A stretch of DNA of 64,000 nucleotides from the NCBI GenBank assembly GCA_021399435.1, contig JAJTUP010000056.1:1-64000 (forward strand), written 5' to 3'. Source of the stretch: Diaporthe sp. PMI_573. Lineage: Eukaryota > Ascomycota > Sordariomycetes > Diaporthales > Diaporthaceae. This document shows, one piece after another, positions 21,959 to 33,577 of the stretch. The notes under the pieces are model-generated. The model saw only the letters and a program-made list of their open reading frames with translations, was not told the origin of the DNA and made no database searches. The translations under genes and the position numbers were made by a program. How positions within the stretch are numbered: the first letter of the stretch is position 1; each line of letters begins with the position of its first letter.

Positions 21959-22044
21959 CCCACCGTGGGTGACCCTTCCGTGGGGTGGGGTGGGGTGGAT
22001 GACAAAGATTTCAAGGTCCTCGTGGGTGGGTCACCCACGGTGGG
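21959..22044. repeat. 17-bp inverted repeats in GTGGG-rich DNA
   Basis: CCCACCGTGGGTGACCC (21959-21975) is the exact reverse complement of 22028-22044. Between them lies a GTGGG run. It sits at the 5' side of the BTB relic and looks like a small foldback insertion within its coding region. Confidence 0.6.
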
Positions 22045-22059
22045 AGTGGGTAGTGGGTT

Positions 22060-22570
22060 TCGTGGGGTGGTTGCGGTCCTTGCCTCTAAGCACTTGAAAT
22101 CAGCATCTCCTGTCTTCAAGGCCATGCTGGACGGCAATTGGAAAGAGAGCAATTTAACATCTGACCTTTACTACACCCTCTATGCTAGCGACTGGGATAC
22201 GGAGGCTCTGCAAATTATCATGGACGTAATGCACAGTAGAAGTCGGAGAGTACCTCGATCTATAACTCTTGAACTACTTGCAAAAATTGCTGTGCTTGTG
22301 GACTACTATTAGTGTCATGACACAGTTAGTTTCTTCTCCGACACATGGATTGAAAACTACAAACTTGGAATGCATATTATCCGTGTTTAACCAGGCCCAC
22401 ACTATCCAGGAAATATTGCATCTTGTGGTGAGAGAGGCACGGGGGCCTCTTTAGACACTTGAACTTTCTTTGCCGGGATTTATAATTGATATGTTTTATC
22501 TACGAGGAAAGAGCCTTGCCGCTAACGAATATAGACTCTATCGATCGATATCGACAGGAGGCTGTGCAAC
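22060..22570 (+). pseudogene. BTB/POZ-domain protein relic
   Basis: VLASKHLKSASPVFKAMLDGNWKES, ASDWDTEALQIIMDVMH, VPRSITLELLAKIAVLVDYY, then after an in-frame TAG (22310-22312) CHDTVSFFSDTWIENYKLGMHIIRV. After a stop and frame shift it continues FNQAHTIQEILHLVVREARGPL. This is the usual order of fungal BTB-domain proteins (VLASxSxxFxxMLxGxxxES; LxxLAxLVDYYxC; WIExxK). BTB proteins act in protein-protein contacts, for example with Cul3 ligases. Two stops and at least one frame shift show it is dead. Confidence 0.75.
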
Positions 22571-22707
22571 GCATTATTAACAAATATTACAGCCTTATCT
22601 AATATTTCACAAGTCGCGATTGCTGCTCATTTGAGTGTAGTTCGATTCTGCTAGGAAATCTCCTCAAGGCGATCAGGGTAGTGATGCAGTACAGTTTGTA
22701 CAACCTT

Positions 22708-22762
22708 GTTGTACGTACGTACGTACAGGAAGTAAATGTACGTACATGTACTGTGTACGTAC
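22708..22762. repeat. GTAC-palindrome-rich tract
   Basis: Several runs of alternating GTAC (GTACGTACGTACGTAC, GTACGTACATGTAC, GTACGTAC) within about 55 bp; self-complementary and likely a slippage or cruciform-prone tract. Confidence 0.8.
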
Positions 22763-22770
22763 GACTGAGC

Positions 22771-23575
22771 CCACTATATTCCAAATCAGGTAATTTATGG
22801 GTCATGCCGTACAAGTACGGAGCTGTACAAAACTTTGCCGTTCCACTGTCTACATAATGATCATGAAGCGGCAGGCAAGTCCCTATGCGGGAGACCTCGA
22901 CCACCCCTGTCCTTGCCAGTGGCCTTGCCCCACTTCTAAGCCTACATTTATTCCCCTTGTCGCTGGGTGCCCAGCATTACATCCCGACTGTTCCCAATAG
23001 TGTTCTTTGTTCCTCATCGTTCATGATGGGTCAACAGATGTTCTTGCTCTGGGTGGGTGCTGGGGTTGGCTAAAGTTGGTAGATTTAGCAAAACTGTCCG
23101 GCTGGGGTGTCTACGTTATCATCTTATAAATTATACAGCTTACAGCTATAAAGCATGCTGCTAATAATATATACAGCATATTTAAAGTTAGTAGCCTTTA
23201 TTCTAACGGCTAATTAAGTAGCAGATATTAGGCTGCTTATTAGCTTGGACAAATTCTCTGGTGAGGAAATAGGTGGAGATTATCGTACAAGATATTTAGC
23301 TGGAGGCATAGAGTGATCAACAATATAGTTATATGCATCCATAATTTGGGCGCTATACTCCGAGATGTCGAGATAGTGGTCATAGCGGTCAATTGCAAAT
23401 TTCCTAGTCTTTAGAACAAGATCATGATGGTTATACAAACATGTTGTAACGGCCAGTAATATCCAGCATGGAAGCTGTTGTATTGGCACTACGTACGAAG
23501 ATTCTAAGCTTAAGGAGAGAAGAAGGAAGGAAAGAAACTCGCGATGTGCGACGCGTGGAGAAGTTTAATAACCGT
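22771..23575. other. AT-rich intergenic; one weak minus ORF
   Basis: A 69-codon minus ORF (23280-23489, ending DAYNYIVDHSMPPAKYLVR) has plausible protein composition but no family I recognise. The region from 23110 to 23230 is very AT-rich with repeated AGCAT/TTAGT words. Confidence 0.3.
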
Positions 23576-23770
23576 TGTCAGATTATCACCCTTTTAGGTA
23601 TGTGGGACGTGTAATTATGGTCCAATTGATGGGGTGGTCACTGTGTGTATTGTGATGATGTCTTGTCTAGGTTCTCTGGTGCGACCCCGCCCGTTCAGGG
23701 GCTGGTTTTGTCGTGATGGGCATAATGATGCCTCAGGCACACATTTGTCAAATGCCCGTCACATCTGACA
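23576..23770 (-). mobile_element. Copia solo LTR, 195 bp, with 5-bp TSD
   Basis: Begins TGTCAGA and ends TCTGACA, the inverted ends of the Copia LTR at 61619-61813. It is its reverse complement over all 195 bp; I noticed a single difference (ACGTCCCACAT versus ACGTCCCATAT). It is flanked by the direct repeat ACCGT (23571-23575 and 23771-23775). The internal element was therefore removed by LTR-LTR recombination. Confidence 0.95.
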
Positions 23771-24168
23771 ACCGTGGTCCGTGCCTGTGGCAGGGACCAG
23801 CCCCTGCCGGCACCTTGTGGTGATGTCAGCCCGTCTAGTGGTGACAACCGCCACACATGTTTAGTCGATTGACTAAATAGAAAGGCCTAGATCAGGAATT
23901 CCTTCTCAAAGGTTGATGGGTAAGTTGATAGCAAGCTGGCGCCTGACAGACATGGCGCAACGTATTCACTTTTCAACCATTATACTATCATTTCTATCCA
24001 GGTCGCCCCAGCCGGTCCTTAACCAGGACCATCACCACCCCGAGGACAAACGCAGCCCTCCTTCTACTTACTCTGCTCTTACCTAGACCAGAAGAACCTG
24101 GTGAGGACAGATCCCGGCCCGCGCTTGTCTGCACTGCAGACGCTTTCAACCCCCACGTTTATCCACTC
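23771..24168. other. Intergenic between the solo LTR and hAT element
   Basis: No gene seen; short minus ORF near 24079-24160 may belong to host sequence interrupted by the hAT element. Confidence 0.35.
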
Positions 24169-27080
24169 CAGTGATCGGAATGGTCCGGTATGGTATGGTA
24201 TGGAGGTCAAACCATACCATACCAGCTGCTTACATAATAACCGGTATGGTCTTACCGGTAAGACCAGCAATACCGCCAAGACTGCCAAGACTTGCTAAGA
24301 AGATGATGTTGTAGAAAGAAGAGAGGTAATGTATTAGCTCTACTGCTAGCTATCAATCTAATATCAATCTAATCGTTGTCATTCTCACTATCCTCGCTAT
24401 CACTGCTATCCTCAACCTGGCGCTTTCCATACCAGGCCCGGAGACACTCACAAGCCTCTATGATATCTGCCTTCAGCTTACCACGGCGATCAACTATAGT
24501 AAGCTTTGCGCTACTAAAAAGCCGTTCGCACTCATCTGACATAGGTGAGATCGCAAACAGATCCAGAGCGAAGCGAGCGAGGTCTCTTTGGGAGTCATAA
24601 CGGGATAGCCAGTACGCAATGGCCTCGTCGCAACCTGCCTCTTCGTCATGGAGCCGGTCGGTAGAAATATATTGCTCATACAAATCAGTTGTAGAGACCG
24701 GGGCGTCTATTCGAATGCGCTTGTGTTCCCTCTGGCGATCAAACGCTGGGTCAGGATCTCTCTCCTTCCGGACTTGCGGTGGTAGCATCTCAACAGGGTA
24801 CCTTCCCTTATACTCTGTCTCCCAGAGCTGTTTCACCGCCGATTGTGCATTATCAAACCACTTCTTTTTTCCTTCGTCGCCTTGGAGAACCCATTCTTGC
24901 CTGAACCATGCCCACTTTCGATATGGATCGAGTATTTGGGCTGCATAGTACGCTGGTGGAAGATCAGTATCTTCGGGGAATCGATTCTGCCAATTCAGCT
25001 GCTGGTTATTGTAATACTCCTCGCATTTGGACCACGCAGCATCTGCGCAACTTTGGAGGTACTTCCATGTGAAGTTATTGTCGTCTTCGGCGTGGATGTT
25101 ATAATAATGGTCTTTTGTCTCGTTTATTTCTCGAAGAAGGCAGTCCAAAGTCGAAAACCAGTCAGCGAGGGACGTCTTTTTTCCCTCAGAAAGCAAAGTT
25201 GCGGCGTAGAAGTCTTTAAGAGCAAGCTCAATCTTTTCAAGCTCGAACCAGTGCTGTCCATCGAGCTTGAAGTTCGAAATCCCATGAGAGCCTTTCCCAG
25301 GTACATGGCGAGCTGAGAAGATCTCTAAACGTTCCCGAACATTCAACGCCCGCGTAATTGAATGAAACCATGAATTCCAGCGTGTCGAGTTGTTCTGGAT
25401 AAGCTCGAGCCCATCGAATTCAGAGAGATCTCCGCCGATAATGATTGCAGCAAACTCCTCACGGCGTTGTGGAGTTAGCCTAATGTATCGTACGAGGTTG
25501 TGAAGCCGACCTAAACATCCAAATTTTTTCCAGATCTCTTCCACCTTTGCATAGTCTCCGCGTTGATAGTGCTTTTCAAGCTTTGCTAAATGCTTCTCAC
25601 AGTTCCGACCCATGAGAAACGCCTGGCAGCAGAGGTTGACAATGTGGCCCAAGCAGCGAAGTCGGCGATGGCGACGTTGTTTCGAGTTCATCCATGGGCA
25701 GAGCTCCTTGAGTATGAATTCAACAGCGGTATCATTTGATGAGGCATTATCCAGCATGAAGTATCCAATTTGGTCTCCACCAATGTCATATTCTTCCAGC
25801 AATCCAAGAACGACTGATCCAAGATTCTCGCCCGTGTGTTCGCCGTACACACGTCGTATACCTAAAACGGTCGTTTGTCGCTTGCCAGCAGTGTCTATCC
25901 ACATGGCGACGACGCCTAGAATCGCGTAAGGGTTTGGCGAAGTCCAAAGATCAAAGGAGATGGAGATTCTACTCCGCGAGCGCTGGAGGTCCTCTCTGAG
26001 CCGTTGCTTCTTCGACCGAAAGGCTTCAATAACCCAATTTCGAATAGTTCTCGCTGCCTTGGGGAGGTGGTTGAGTAGTGACGGATTCAAAAAGAAGAGT
26101 AGTTCTCGGAAATACTGATTTTCTAATTGAAAGAACGCAATATGGCAGTACACAATCCAACGAATGAGCAGCTCTTTGAACTTCTCAATTGAGTCTTTCC
26201 AGAAGAAGGCATTCGTAGCAGCCGCGCTCTTCTGCTGCTCCAGTACAGACTTCCGTGTCGAACTGTGTTTCCTGATACCACTCTGGGGATCAATCTGGTG
26301 CTTCTGTTCAAGATGATTTCTCACTCCAGATGTGCCGTTGATAACAAATAGCTCTTGCTTATACTTTCCGACTGCACACTCGTGACAGTAGTACACCTCT
26401 TTCTTATCACTGTCTCGGATGTAATGAAGACCATACTTCCATACATGTGATGAGCCTGGACGAGCTGCCTTTGTGGTCTTGGCGCGATTCAGGTATGTGA
26501 TGTGGTCTTGGACGAACTCATCCGGAGGTTCGGGATATTGAACAGGAGCAGGTGATGGTGTCGAGAAAGGTAATGTCGGAGCAGGCGATGACGTAGGAGT
26601 ATTGAGAGATATTGACGTTGAACGCGTCGTCAACGAGGACGGCGATGTTGGAAATGGAGATCCCATGGATAATGATTGCAGGCTATCGTACCCTACGATG
26701 TGTCAGAATGAATGGGTGTGATTGATTGAATTGTTGGTTGACTCTGCTCTCCGCTGTCCGCGGTTCTTCTGCCTATAATTATAGGTGATATGGTCCTGGC
26801 CTCTTGGCAGCGGAGACTGCGGGGTATTCTCCATAATTGTGGCAATGAGATTCCTTAAGAGGCAGGTCCAAGCAGTGATGACAGCTGTGGTGCCTGTTGG
26901 CATAGTGTGGTGTCAGATAATTGGCTCCACAGGGATCATTACCTCGGCCTATTTTTAGCGTTACCGGTATGACCTGGTATACCGGTAATACCATGGTATT
27001 GAGATTTCCTCAAACCATACCAAGTCTTGGCGGTATATACCATACCAATACCAACTCATACCGGACCATTCCGATCACTG
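24169..27080 (-). mobile_element. Complete hAT transposon, 2.9 kb, with 8-bp TSD
   Basis: The left end starts CAGTGATCGGAATGGTCCGG and the right end is its exact reverse complement. The flanking direct repeat ATCCACTC (24161-24168 and 27081-27088) is perfect. Both ends carry subterminal GGTATGG/CCATACC repeats, the likely transposase-binding sites. One full-length transposase frame fills the centre. All expected parts are present, so it may be mobile or recently so. Confidence 0.97.
24369..26666 (-). CDS. hAT transposase, full length (765 aa)
   Basis: DDE transposase of the hAT superfamily, nuclear, cutting and rejoining element ends. A Ser/Thr/Pro-rich N-terminus is followed by a BED-type zinc finger at about 73-124 (VWKYGLHYIRDSD...YYCHEC...RNHLEQKHQ; C-x2-C and H-x4-H). 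First catalytic Asp is in ISFDLWTSPNP (about 239), second in YFMLDNASSND (about 306); CLGHIVNLCCQAFL holds the conserved C/H pair. NNSTRWNSWFHS is the RW region. The C-terminal dimerisation domain is ALDLFAISPMSDECERLFSSAK, with the third acid in CERLF. It ends in an acidic Ser/Asp tail. There are no stops or frame shifts. The start ATG at 26666 is the first in frame and gives an ordinary family length. Confidence 0.95.
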   Translation of the reverse strand: MGSPFPTSPSSLTTRSTSISLNTPTSSPAPTLPFSTPSPAPVQYPEPPDEFVQDHITYLNRAKTTKAARPGSSHVWKYGLHYIRDSDKKEVYYCHECAVGKYKQELFVINGTSGVRNHLEQKHQIDPQSGIRKHSSTRKSVLEQQKSAAATNAFFWKDSIEKFKELLIRWIVYCHIAFFQLENQYFRELLFFLNPSLLNHLPKAARTIRNWVIEAFRSKKQRLREDLQRSRSRISISFDLWTSPNPYAILGVVAMWIDTAGKRQTTVLGIRRVYGEHTGENLGSVVLGLLEEYDIGGDQIGYFMLDNASSNDTAVEFILKELCPWMNSKQRRHRRLRCLGHIVNLCCQAFLMGRNCEKHLAKLEKHYQRGDYAKVEEIWKKFGCLGRLHNLVRYIRLTPQRREEFAAIIIGGDLSEFDGLELIQNNSTRWNSWFHSITRALNVRERLEIFSARHVPGKGSHGISNFKLDGQHWFELEKIELALKDFYAATLLSEGKKTSLADWFSTLDCLLREINETKDHYYNIHAEDDNNFTWKYLQSCADAAWSKCEEYYNNQQLNWQNRFPEDTDLPPAYYAAQILDPYRKWAWFRQEWVLQGDEGKKKWFDNAQSAVKQLWETEYKGRYPVEMLPPQVRKERDPDPAFDRQREHKRIRIDAPVSTTDLYEQYISTDRLHDEEAGCDEAIAYWLSRYDSQRDLARFALDLFAISPMSDECERLFSSAKLTIVDRRGKLKADIIEACECLRAWYGKRQVEDSSDSEDSENDND

Positions 27081-30000
27081 ATCCACTCGTCGTCATCCGT
27101 CCCCTACTTGGTGGGTTCTTCCGCCTGTTTGCTCAATCCTGTTTCTTTTCATCCTTGGAAGCCCCCTCGGTCAGCTGCCTGAGTGTTTCCTTGGTCAGCT
27201 GAGCCGGCGACTGTGGGATCGCTGCTGGCTCGGGGGGCATCGCGGCTGCGTGCTGTGTGATCTACGGAAGATTAAGGCTAATAGTGCAGGTTGCGTACTT
27301 GTCATGCGTTCCCGTCGAAGGAAACTTGTATTTTCGCCAGATTTGGCCCCTCTACGTTCGTGAAAAGTGTTCAGGACGTCGGAATGAGCCTCTGGAAGAG
27401 ACTGGCCCGTCAGACTCGTGGACGTCCCTTCAGCGCACGGTGGACGTACCGCCAGCGGTCCATAAACGTCGCGACAGCTAGTGGGACGAGGACTAGGTCT
27501 TGCGGAGTGATTGAATGCCGACCCATGCTTCAACAGGGTCACATCAGCAAGGAAAAGGCAAAGGGGTCGTGGAGACGGATGCACGCTTGCTCTTGGAGCA
27601 CGCTAGTAATCTTGGCAATCAGTCCTCACCAGCTATCGACTCTTGTCAAAAGGTGTAGAGACAGATACACTCCATGATAAAAATAAAGGATGACGAGCGT
27701 GTCTGGTGGTTCGGGTTTCCCTCAACCCCACCAAATCATCAACGGACAAGACATCGCCTCCTTCGTTCTACATTCTATCCCCCCTCTGACTAGGTCAAGG
27801 CTCATCATGAACATTGCGACGGCGACTCAAGGAGACAAGATGGAAGGAGGCGGTGGACGTTCATTGAATTGACACTGCTACTGTGTCTCCAGAGACACTC
27901 AGAAAAATCCGTGTCGCGGCCATTGTGAGGGTGTAGAGGGGCCCATGCACGGAAAGAATGTGACAAGAGTGGGTGGTATGGCGGCGAGGAACACAGAAGA
28001 GAACTGCCCAGGTGGCTAGAACAAGCTCAAGTTGGAGTATCAGGGAGGGTGCTTATGTAAGGAGCTATCGACGCTCTGGTAGGTCCGCCAAACAAGACGA
28101 ATATTACCACCTTCGAGTCGAGAGAAATGGTAGTGCTGCACTCTAATCAGGTCTGGGGCGGGGACTTGGGCAACGTACTCCTTGCCCAGGGAGTCGACCA
28201 GTCGGATTTCTCTACCTACTCACAGCACAGAAAGCTTGGACGATCTTCAGCCCTGGAACGGGTCCGAGGCAACAGATCGGGAGGCAGGTGCGTGCAACAT
28301 TCCTCGCTTGGTGGAGCTGAGCTAGAGCCTAACGTCAAGGTTCTCCGTACAGATGCGTCTTGAACCTCATCGGGACAAGTGAATGGGCTGCGCCCAAGCA
28401 AAGACCAGACAGGTGGCCACCGCGGCGGCACACCTGGCATCCCACGCTCTAGCGTGGTTGGAATTCGGTGCCGTTTTATTAATTTGAATCCCTGCCATGT
28501 TCCATGTTCGGCTCGAGAGAGGACTTCGAAGCGAACGAGCTAGTGCAGACGCTGTCGCTCGTCGTGCAGACAGTTGGTGGACGACCTCGGGAGTCTTCCA
28601 CACTGGGAATGGGACCGATGCTTCCATTCACGCCGCTCCCATCCTGCCCTCCCAAGTGGGACCAGGACGAGGAAGATGTGTGGCAGCGGCTTGATCCTTG
28701 ATCCTCCTGGCTGTACGAGGCGAGGCACGACCAACAAAGCAACATGCATGTGTATTTCTGAGCTCCTGGCTGGAGTGTTTCACACCCTCCTCTGGAATCA
28801 TGCGTCTGCAGCAGGCCCCCTTTGTCTGCCCCAATCGGGTATCGCCAGCGTCCCGCAGCTCCTACCGGGCAGCAGCGACGAAAAGAGACTGACTGGATGA
28901 AGGCCGGTCGCAGCCCACACAGTATCCTTGGATTGCGGGTTACCGCGCTTCCCGTTATGCTATTGTCCTTAAAAATAGCTATTTGTCAGGCTTGACCTGG
29001 GAAGCATCCCCCACTGTTTACATAGCTACTCCTGCAGAAAATTACAACCAAAAGGTTGTGATGCTGGCAGTCCTGATAGAGCTGACATGCTCATACTCAG
29101 CCCATCAATCGCATGGGATGCAGTCGTGATTTGTTCCACGGGCCAACTTTCCCCGTGACAGAAGACCAACACAGACTCTTGAGCATCATTATCCCCAGTT
29201 GTGTTGCAACTAGAGCCATTGGCCTGGAAGAATGAAGGTGGTGGTGCGCCCACGCCCCTGGGGAAGATAGGGGCAAGGGGTGGGTGGGCAGCACTACTAC
29301 TGTCACAGAGTCAGAGTTCAGTCCTCGGATATCTTGATGTACACGTGCCGTTAAATCATCATTTCAACATGCCATCCTCATTCAGCTCGTACAGTCGCTG
29401 TCACCATTGTGATATCATTCCAGGCTACCAACAGGCAGTCACATTTCTACCGTCTCCAGACCCATTTTGGTCTCTGCGAGATCCCAGGTTCCATACTCCA
29501 GCACAACACCAGTGCGCCTCCCAGTCGAGCTCATAAACCAAAACATCCACACCAGGCGCCTTCCTGTCATCAATGCTCAATGCAACCGTCCCGGAACATT
29601 CCAAATAAGCACAGCCATTGGCCTTGACCCTGTCCCAGACGATCCAAACGGATTACCCTGCTTGTGACTTTTCCATAGCGATCCTCTGGCTTCGATGAGA
29701 GCTGAAAGGCCCGGGTTAGCGAATCGTCCGTCGAATCCGTGCCACTCTCACAAATTCACTCGACTACAAGACGCTGCATTCGAAAGCAGCCCATGTCCAA
29801 GAGTTGTCCGGAGTCAAAGGAAACAAATACGAGATAAAACATACGCGTTTGACGGACCAAGTCAGGGCACGGAATGTGACTTGGCGGGTCCGTTGGTCCA
29901 TTGGCTTGTTCTTGGGAGGCGTCCCGTGAGGTTTTGTGTCGAAAGCTCGGTTGCCAAAAGTAACATTCCATCCTAAGAGTTTCCCATGGGGGAGTGTTGC

Positions 30001-31506
30001 AATAGGCTTGCACAAGAAAAAGAAAAGTAGGATCCTGGCAGTTTGCGCGTTACGAGGCCATTTGCCTGCTTGTGGCACGAGGCGACTGGGTAACAGTCTG
30101 CAGCAGTAGCGAAAGCAAACATTTCCGGACTGGGAGGCCGGAGGACCGGTTGAGTTATTGGATCCGATCATCGATCTGTCCATGTCGCACAAAAGGTGGG
30201 GGGACACGGAAACCCAAGTAGCAGGATTAGGAAAGTCCAGCAATGGCTTTGATGGTCCGGATCGGGCCTCAACGAGACGACCGATGTCCATGTATCTTAC
30301 CGCCAATAAGCTGAGACAGACGTCTCCAAAACATACTTTCGTGAGACCTTGCCAGGCAGAGGTTCCTAGTCTCAAAGACTAGGGGAGCCTCAATCAAGCG
30401 ATCCCAGAGTTCGGTGCCCTTGAATTGATAGTGTTCTGTGTTCCATCGCGATCTGAAGGAGACGCGGCTTTCCTGTAGGAATCATCCTGGGTGCTCAGGT
30501 CCTTCATACAAGGGATCTTGGGTGGTTCGGGGCTTTCCAGTGTTTCCCAGTGGTGTTGATCCAAGGTGGTTGAAAGTCCAAGACGGCATGTCTCATCAAA
30601 GAATGTTCCGCAATGATAACCAGAGAGGAGAGTAGTCCCGGTCCAGGGTGCTCTGGGCGTCCAGTCCGTCCAGTCTGACTTGTCCTGGGTGGTCCGTGCT
30701 TGAACGATCCAGGAGTAGTCTGCGGTCAGTCAGTTGCATTTGAGTGTCAACAAGACCCAAGCGGAAAGATCCAGACCAGTCGATTTGAGAGTTGGGTGGT
30801 GTGTCAAGACCGAGCTGTATTTACAAACGTCGACACACCTTGCTGTCCGGATGCTGACCTTACCGTTCTATCACAGATGAATGAGAAGCCGGACTCGGCA
30901 AGTGGAACTTCTCTCTTGGACAGGAGGGGTGCATCATGATTGATGGGCAGCAGACGCCGCTTCCAGTCCCGCACGGTCGAATCCGGACAGCAAAGGGTAG
31001 TCTGTGAACCAGTGAAGGAAGCCCATCAAGGCTTAATGAGCTTCTTCCCCCGTGAGGCTCTGTCCTGGCAGAAAGTAACGCAACGGCAAACGCAAGGGGC
31101 CGCAGAAGCTCACGCAAATCATCAACACCGGGTGCGATTCGTCCTTCCGGGATGCAAGTCGTCGGTATCATCCAGAGCAATGCAAGCGTAAATCCACGTC
31201 CAGGGGCAAAGTCCGGGAATTGATCCATTGAAACCAGGGCGCCTTGCCAGAGAGTAAAAATCCAGCCCAAGTTGAATAAATCCAGCCGCTCGGGAAAGGC
31301 GCAAAATTCAATAGCTCGGAAGGTCCGCGATAAACCCACTTGAACACAGGGAGTGGTCCTGGGTAAGTTCAACCCGCAGAGCGAGTATCATTTCCAGGTT
31401 GGAAGCAGAAAAAAAGCACTAAAATTCCATTTCAGGCAGGGACCGCGTCATCAACATTACTCACGGAATATGGTCTCCCGTGTGGCGAGGTCATCTTCGT
31501 GATTCT
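27081..31506. other. Long stretch without a recognised gene
   Basis: About 4.4 kb read on both strands. A minus-strand 36-codon frame near 27130-27241 (MPPEPAAIPQSPAQLTKETL...) looks like a possible first exon that the hAT insertion may have separated from the rest. Otherwise frames are short, overlap on both strands and have no family signature. Around 30430-30830 the phrases GGTCC, GTCCAG and TGGTC recur as loose repeats. The right end may hold the 3' untranslated region of the rfeG-like gene. Confidence 0.4.
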
Positions 31507-32766
31507 TTATCGGCGACGAGGTCTGTCCTCGCGGTCCCGCTCGCGGTCGCTGCGGCGTGAATGTGAACTTCCACTATGTCCCGTTTGAGCCTGTGAACTG
31601 GAAGACGCAGCTGGGCGGGAAGGAGCGGGAGTCTGATTATCGTACTGGGGCTGGGGCTCATACTGGCGGTCGTACATTGGAGCTTGGGCGGAGGAAGTGC
31701 CCAGGTTCTCGGCCTGGCTGGTGGATCCATACGCCTGGCGACCAAAAGAGGCATCATGGGGCTGGGGAATGGGGTATTGCGCGTAGTATGCCTGTTCTTG
31801 ACCTCCGTAGGTGGATGGAGGGTAGGCGCTTCTACTAGAAGCGTCTATCCTGCTGTCCTGAGGGTAACCCTGTGGGCGATGCTGAGACTGTGGCGTCACC
31901 ACCGACATGCCGCCGGAATAGTAGGGGACCGGGTCCGGCACATTGTTCGTGGGATGGTTCGGGTAGGCCTGGCCGCCATAGACAGAACTGGATCCAGGGA
32001 CTGGCTGCTGCGAATATGTCCTGGCATCCGGGACCTGAGGAGAAAATGTGCCCTGCGGGTATTGCCCACCATATCCGGATTGCCTGTTGTCCTGGTGGTA
32101 GGGTTGGGATGCGTTGCTGGCGCTGTATCCTGGGGCATCGCTTCCTGGGTATCTAGGAACGTTTTCATAAGAATCACGGCTTGGCCCACTTGAATAGATC
32201 GCTCCGGAGGTATCATACTGGGAAAGACTTGCACCGCTGAAACGATTCTGCGAATCGCTGTATCTCGCTGGTGGTGAGTTAGACTTTGAGCTTCTCATGA
32301 AGAATGCAGACGAGTCGTGCGAGGTTAGTGTACCTCCAGAATGATTCCGCCTCTCCTGTTCCCATCGAGCCGAGTCGGCCTTTAGGTCGGTGATCATGGC
32401 CTGGGAAAAGAGGGCAGTCAGCATTGTTCAGCCTGGACCAGTCGGAGCAGAGGAGCACGTACGGATGTCAGATTTCTGTAGGCTGTAACGAAGTAGCCTT
32501 GTATTACTCGGCCGCTCTTCTTGTCCTGTCACGGAGACGGCATTAGCACGACGGTCGACAAGACGAGCGAGCGTGGTCTCGCGCGGACGGAGTAGTGTTC
32601 ATACTTCGTAGGTGCCGGGGCGAACGAGCGCATCGTTGCCGAGGTAGCGACAAATGTCTGCGGTGATCACTTCGCGATCTATGCCATCACGAGGAATGAA
32701 GTACTCGTTCTGGCGTGCTGAAGCGTTGGACGGCGTGCCGGAGCCGTGGTCTCTTCTTGAAGACAT
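31507..32766 (-). CDS. rfeG: RfeG-like conserved fungal regulator
   Basis: Exons 32766-32605, 32525-32463 and 32400-31507 give 372 residues. The N-terminus (NEYFIPRDGIDREVITADIC, RYLGNDALVRPGTYE | DKKSGRVIQGYFVTAYRNLTS | AMITDLKADSARWEQERRN) is the block I associate with proteins annotated as transcription factor RfeG in Aspergillus and other ascomycetes. The splice junctions fall exactly within that block. The rest is low-complexity, rich in Tyr, Gln, Ser, Pro and Gly (repeats such as YGGQ), ending in an Arg/Asp tail RRSDRERDREDRPRRR. Donors are GTATGA and GTACGT. Despite its TE-rich surroundings the gene shows no damage. The regulator role is from the family name; no DNA-binding motif is obvious. 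Confidence 0.8.
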
Positions 32767-33238
32767 GGTAGCTTGATCTGCGGGGAGTGGAAAGCAGGGT
32801 TTGTTCCAGACAGCCAGGAAGAGGATGAAGGGGAAGGGGGGTTAAGGGAAGATGGAGGTTAGTCTGGAAGGGGAGACGGATCCTCAAGACGATCGCTGGA
32901 AGTCGACGTGAAGAGAGCAGAGACACGCGAAACAGAAATGTTGGCAGGGTGCGGGCGGACGGAACGGTTGAAAAGGGCGATGATGGAGGGGAAGGACGGG
33001 GGGAGACGTGGGAAGAAAAGGACAAGGACCAGTTACCTCAGGCACTCAGACCCACTGGGCGCGCTTAACAGCGCGACGCCTTCCCTAAAGGGGTAATGGC
33101 TCCCAGAGGGCCTGAGAGATTTTTGACACGATTTGGTGGGCCATCCCCCAACTTCGTAATGAGCTCACCAAACTCTGTGCAGCATCATACAATATAACAA
33201 CAGCGTCCCTATACAATTCAACCAAGCCGAGACGTACA
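32767..33238. other. 5' flank of the rfeG-like gene
   Basis: Divergent intergenic region between the minus-strand rfeG-like gene and a plus-strand ORF; pyrimidine-rich on the rfeG strand, as is common in fungal promoters. No separate gene seen. Confidence 0.45.
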
Positions 33239-33577
33239 ATGGAAACATCTACATCGCCGCTTTCGTCCATCCGTTCTATAAGCGACCGGTCAGCCTTCAA
33301 CACGCCGTCACCTTCATCAGAGCTCCAGGCGAATACCGATACCGGTATAAGAAGGGAGCGGCGAAATGGCACAGAGAAGCTTGACCTGGTCTGGCGATAT
33401 TTTGTTGACGAAATAAACTGGTCTATTGGCGACTTCGTTCGTACTCTATGCACCTCTGATGGTCAAGCGAATGCGCGGAGGAAGACCGCGTTTGCCAGAG
33501 TCGCGTATCAAGACTTGGCTGTTCTCGACGCATGCATAGGACGCTCTGGGGGTCCAGGTACGGCGGAATCTCGAGAA
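33239..33577 (+). pseudogene. N-terminal fragment of a host gene cut by a hAT
   Basis: METSTSPLSSIRSISDRSAF..., then KLDLVWRYFVDEINWSIGDF and FARVAYQDLAVLDACIGRSG. It has a Ser-rich start followed by a helical, aromatic-rich segment with conserved-looking W/F/Y spacing. The frame runs straight into CAGTGTTGC at 33578, where a hAT end begins, and stops four codons later. I recall similar openings in fungal DUF6589-type proteins but cannot be sure. No continuation was found right of the hAT. Confidence 0.4.

Noticed and set aside
28479..28900. Overlapping ORFs on both strands as genes
   Set aside because: Four frames are open at once and none has a recognisable domain or splice structure.
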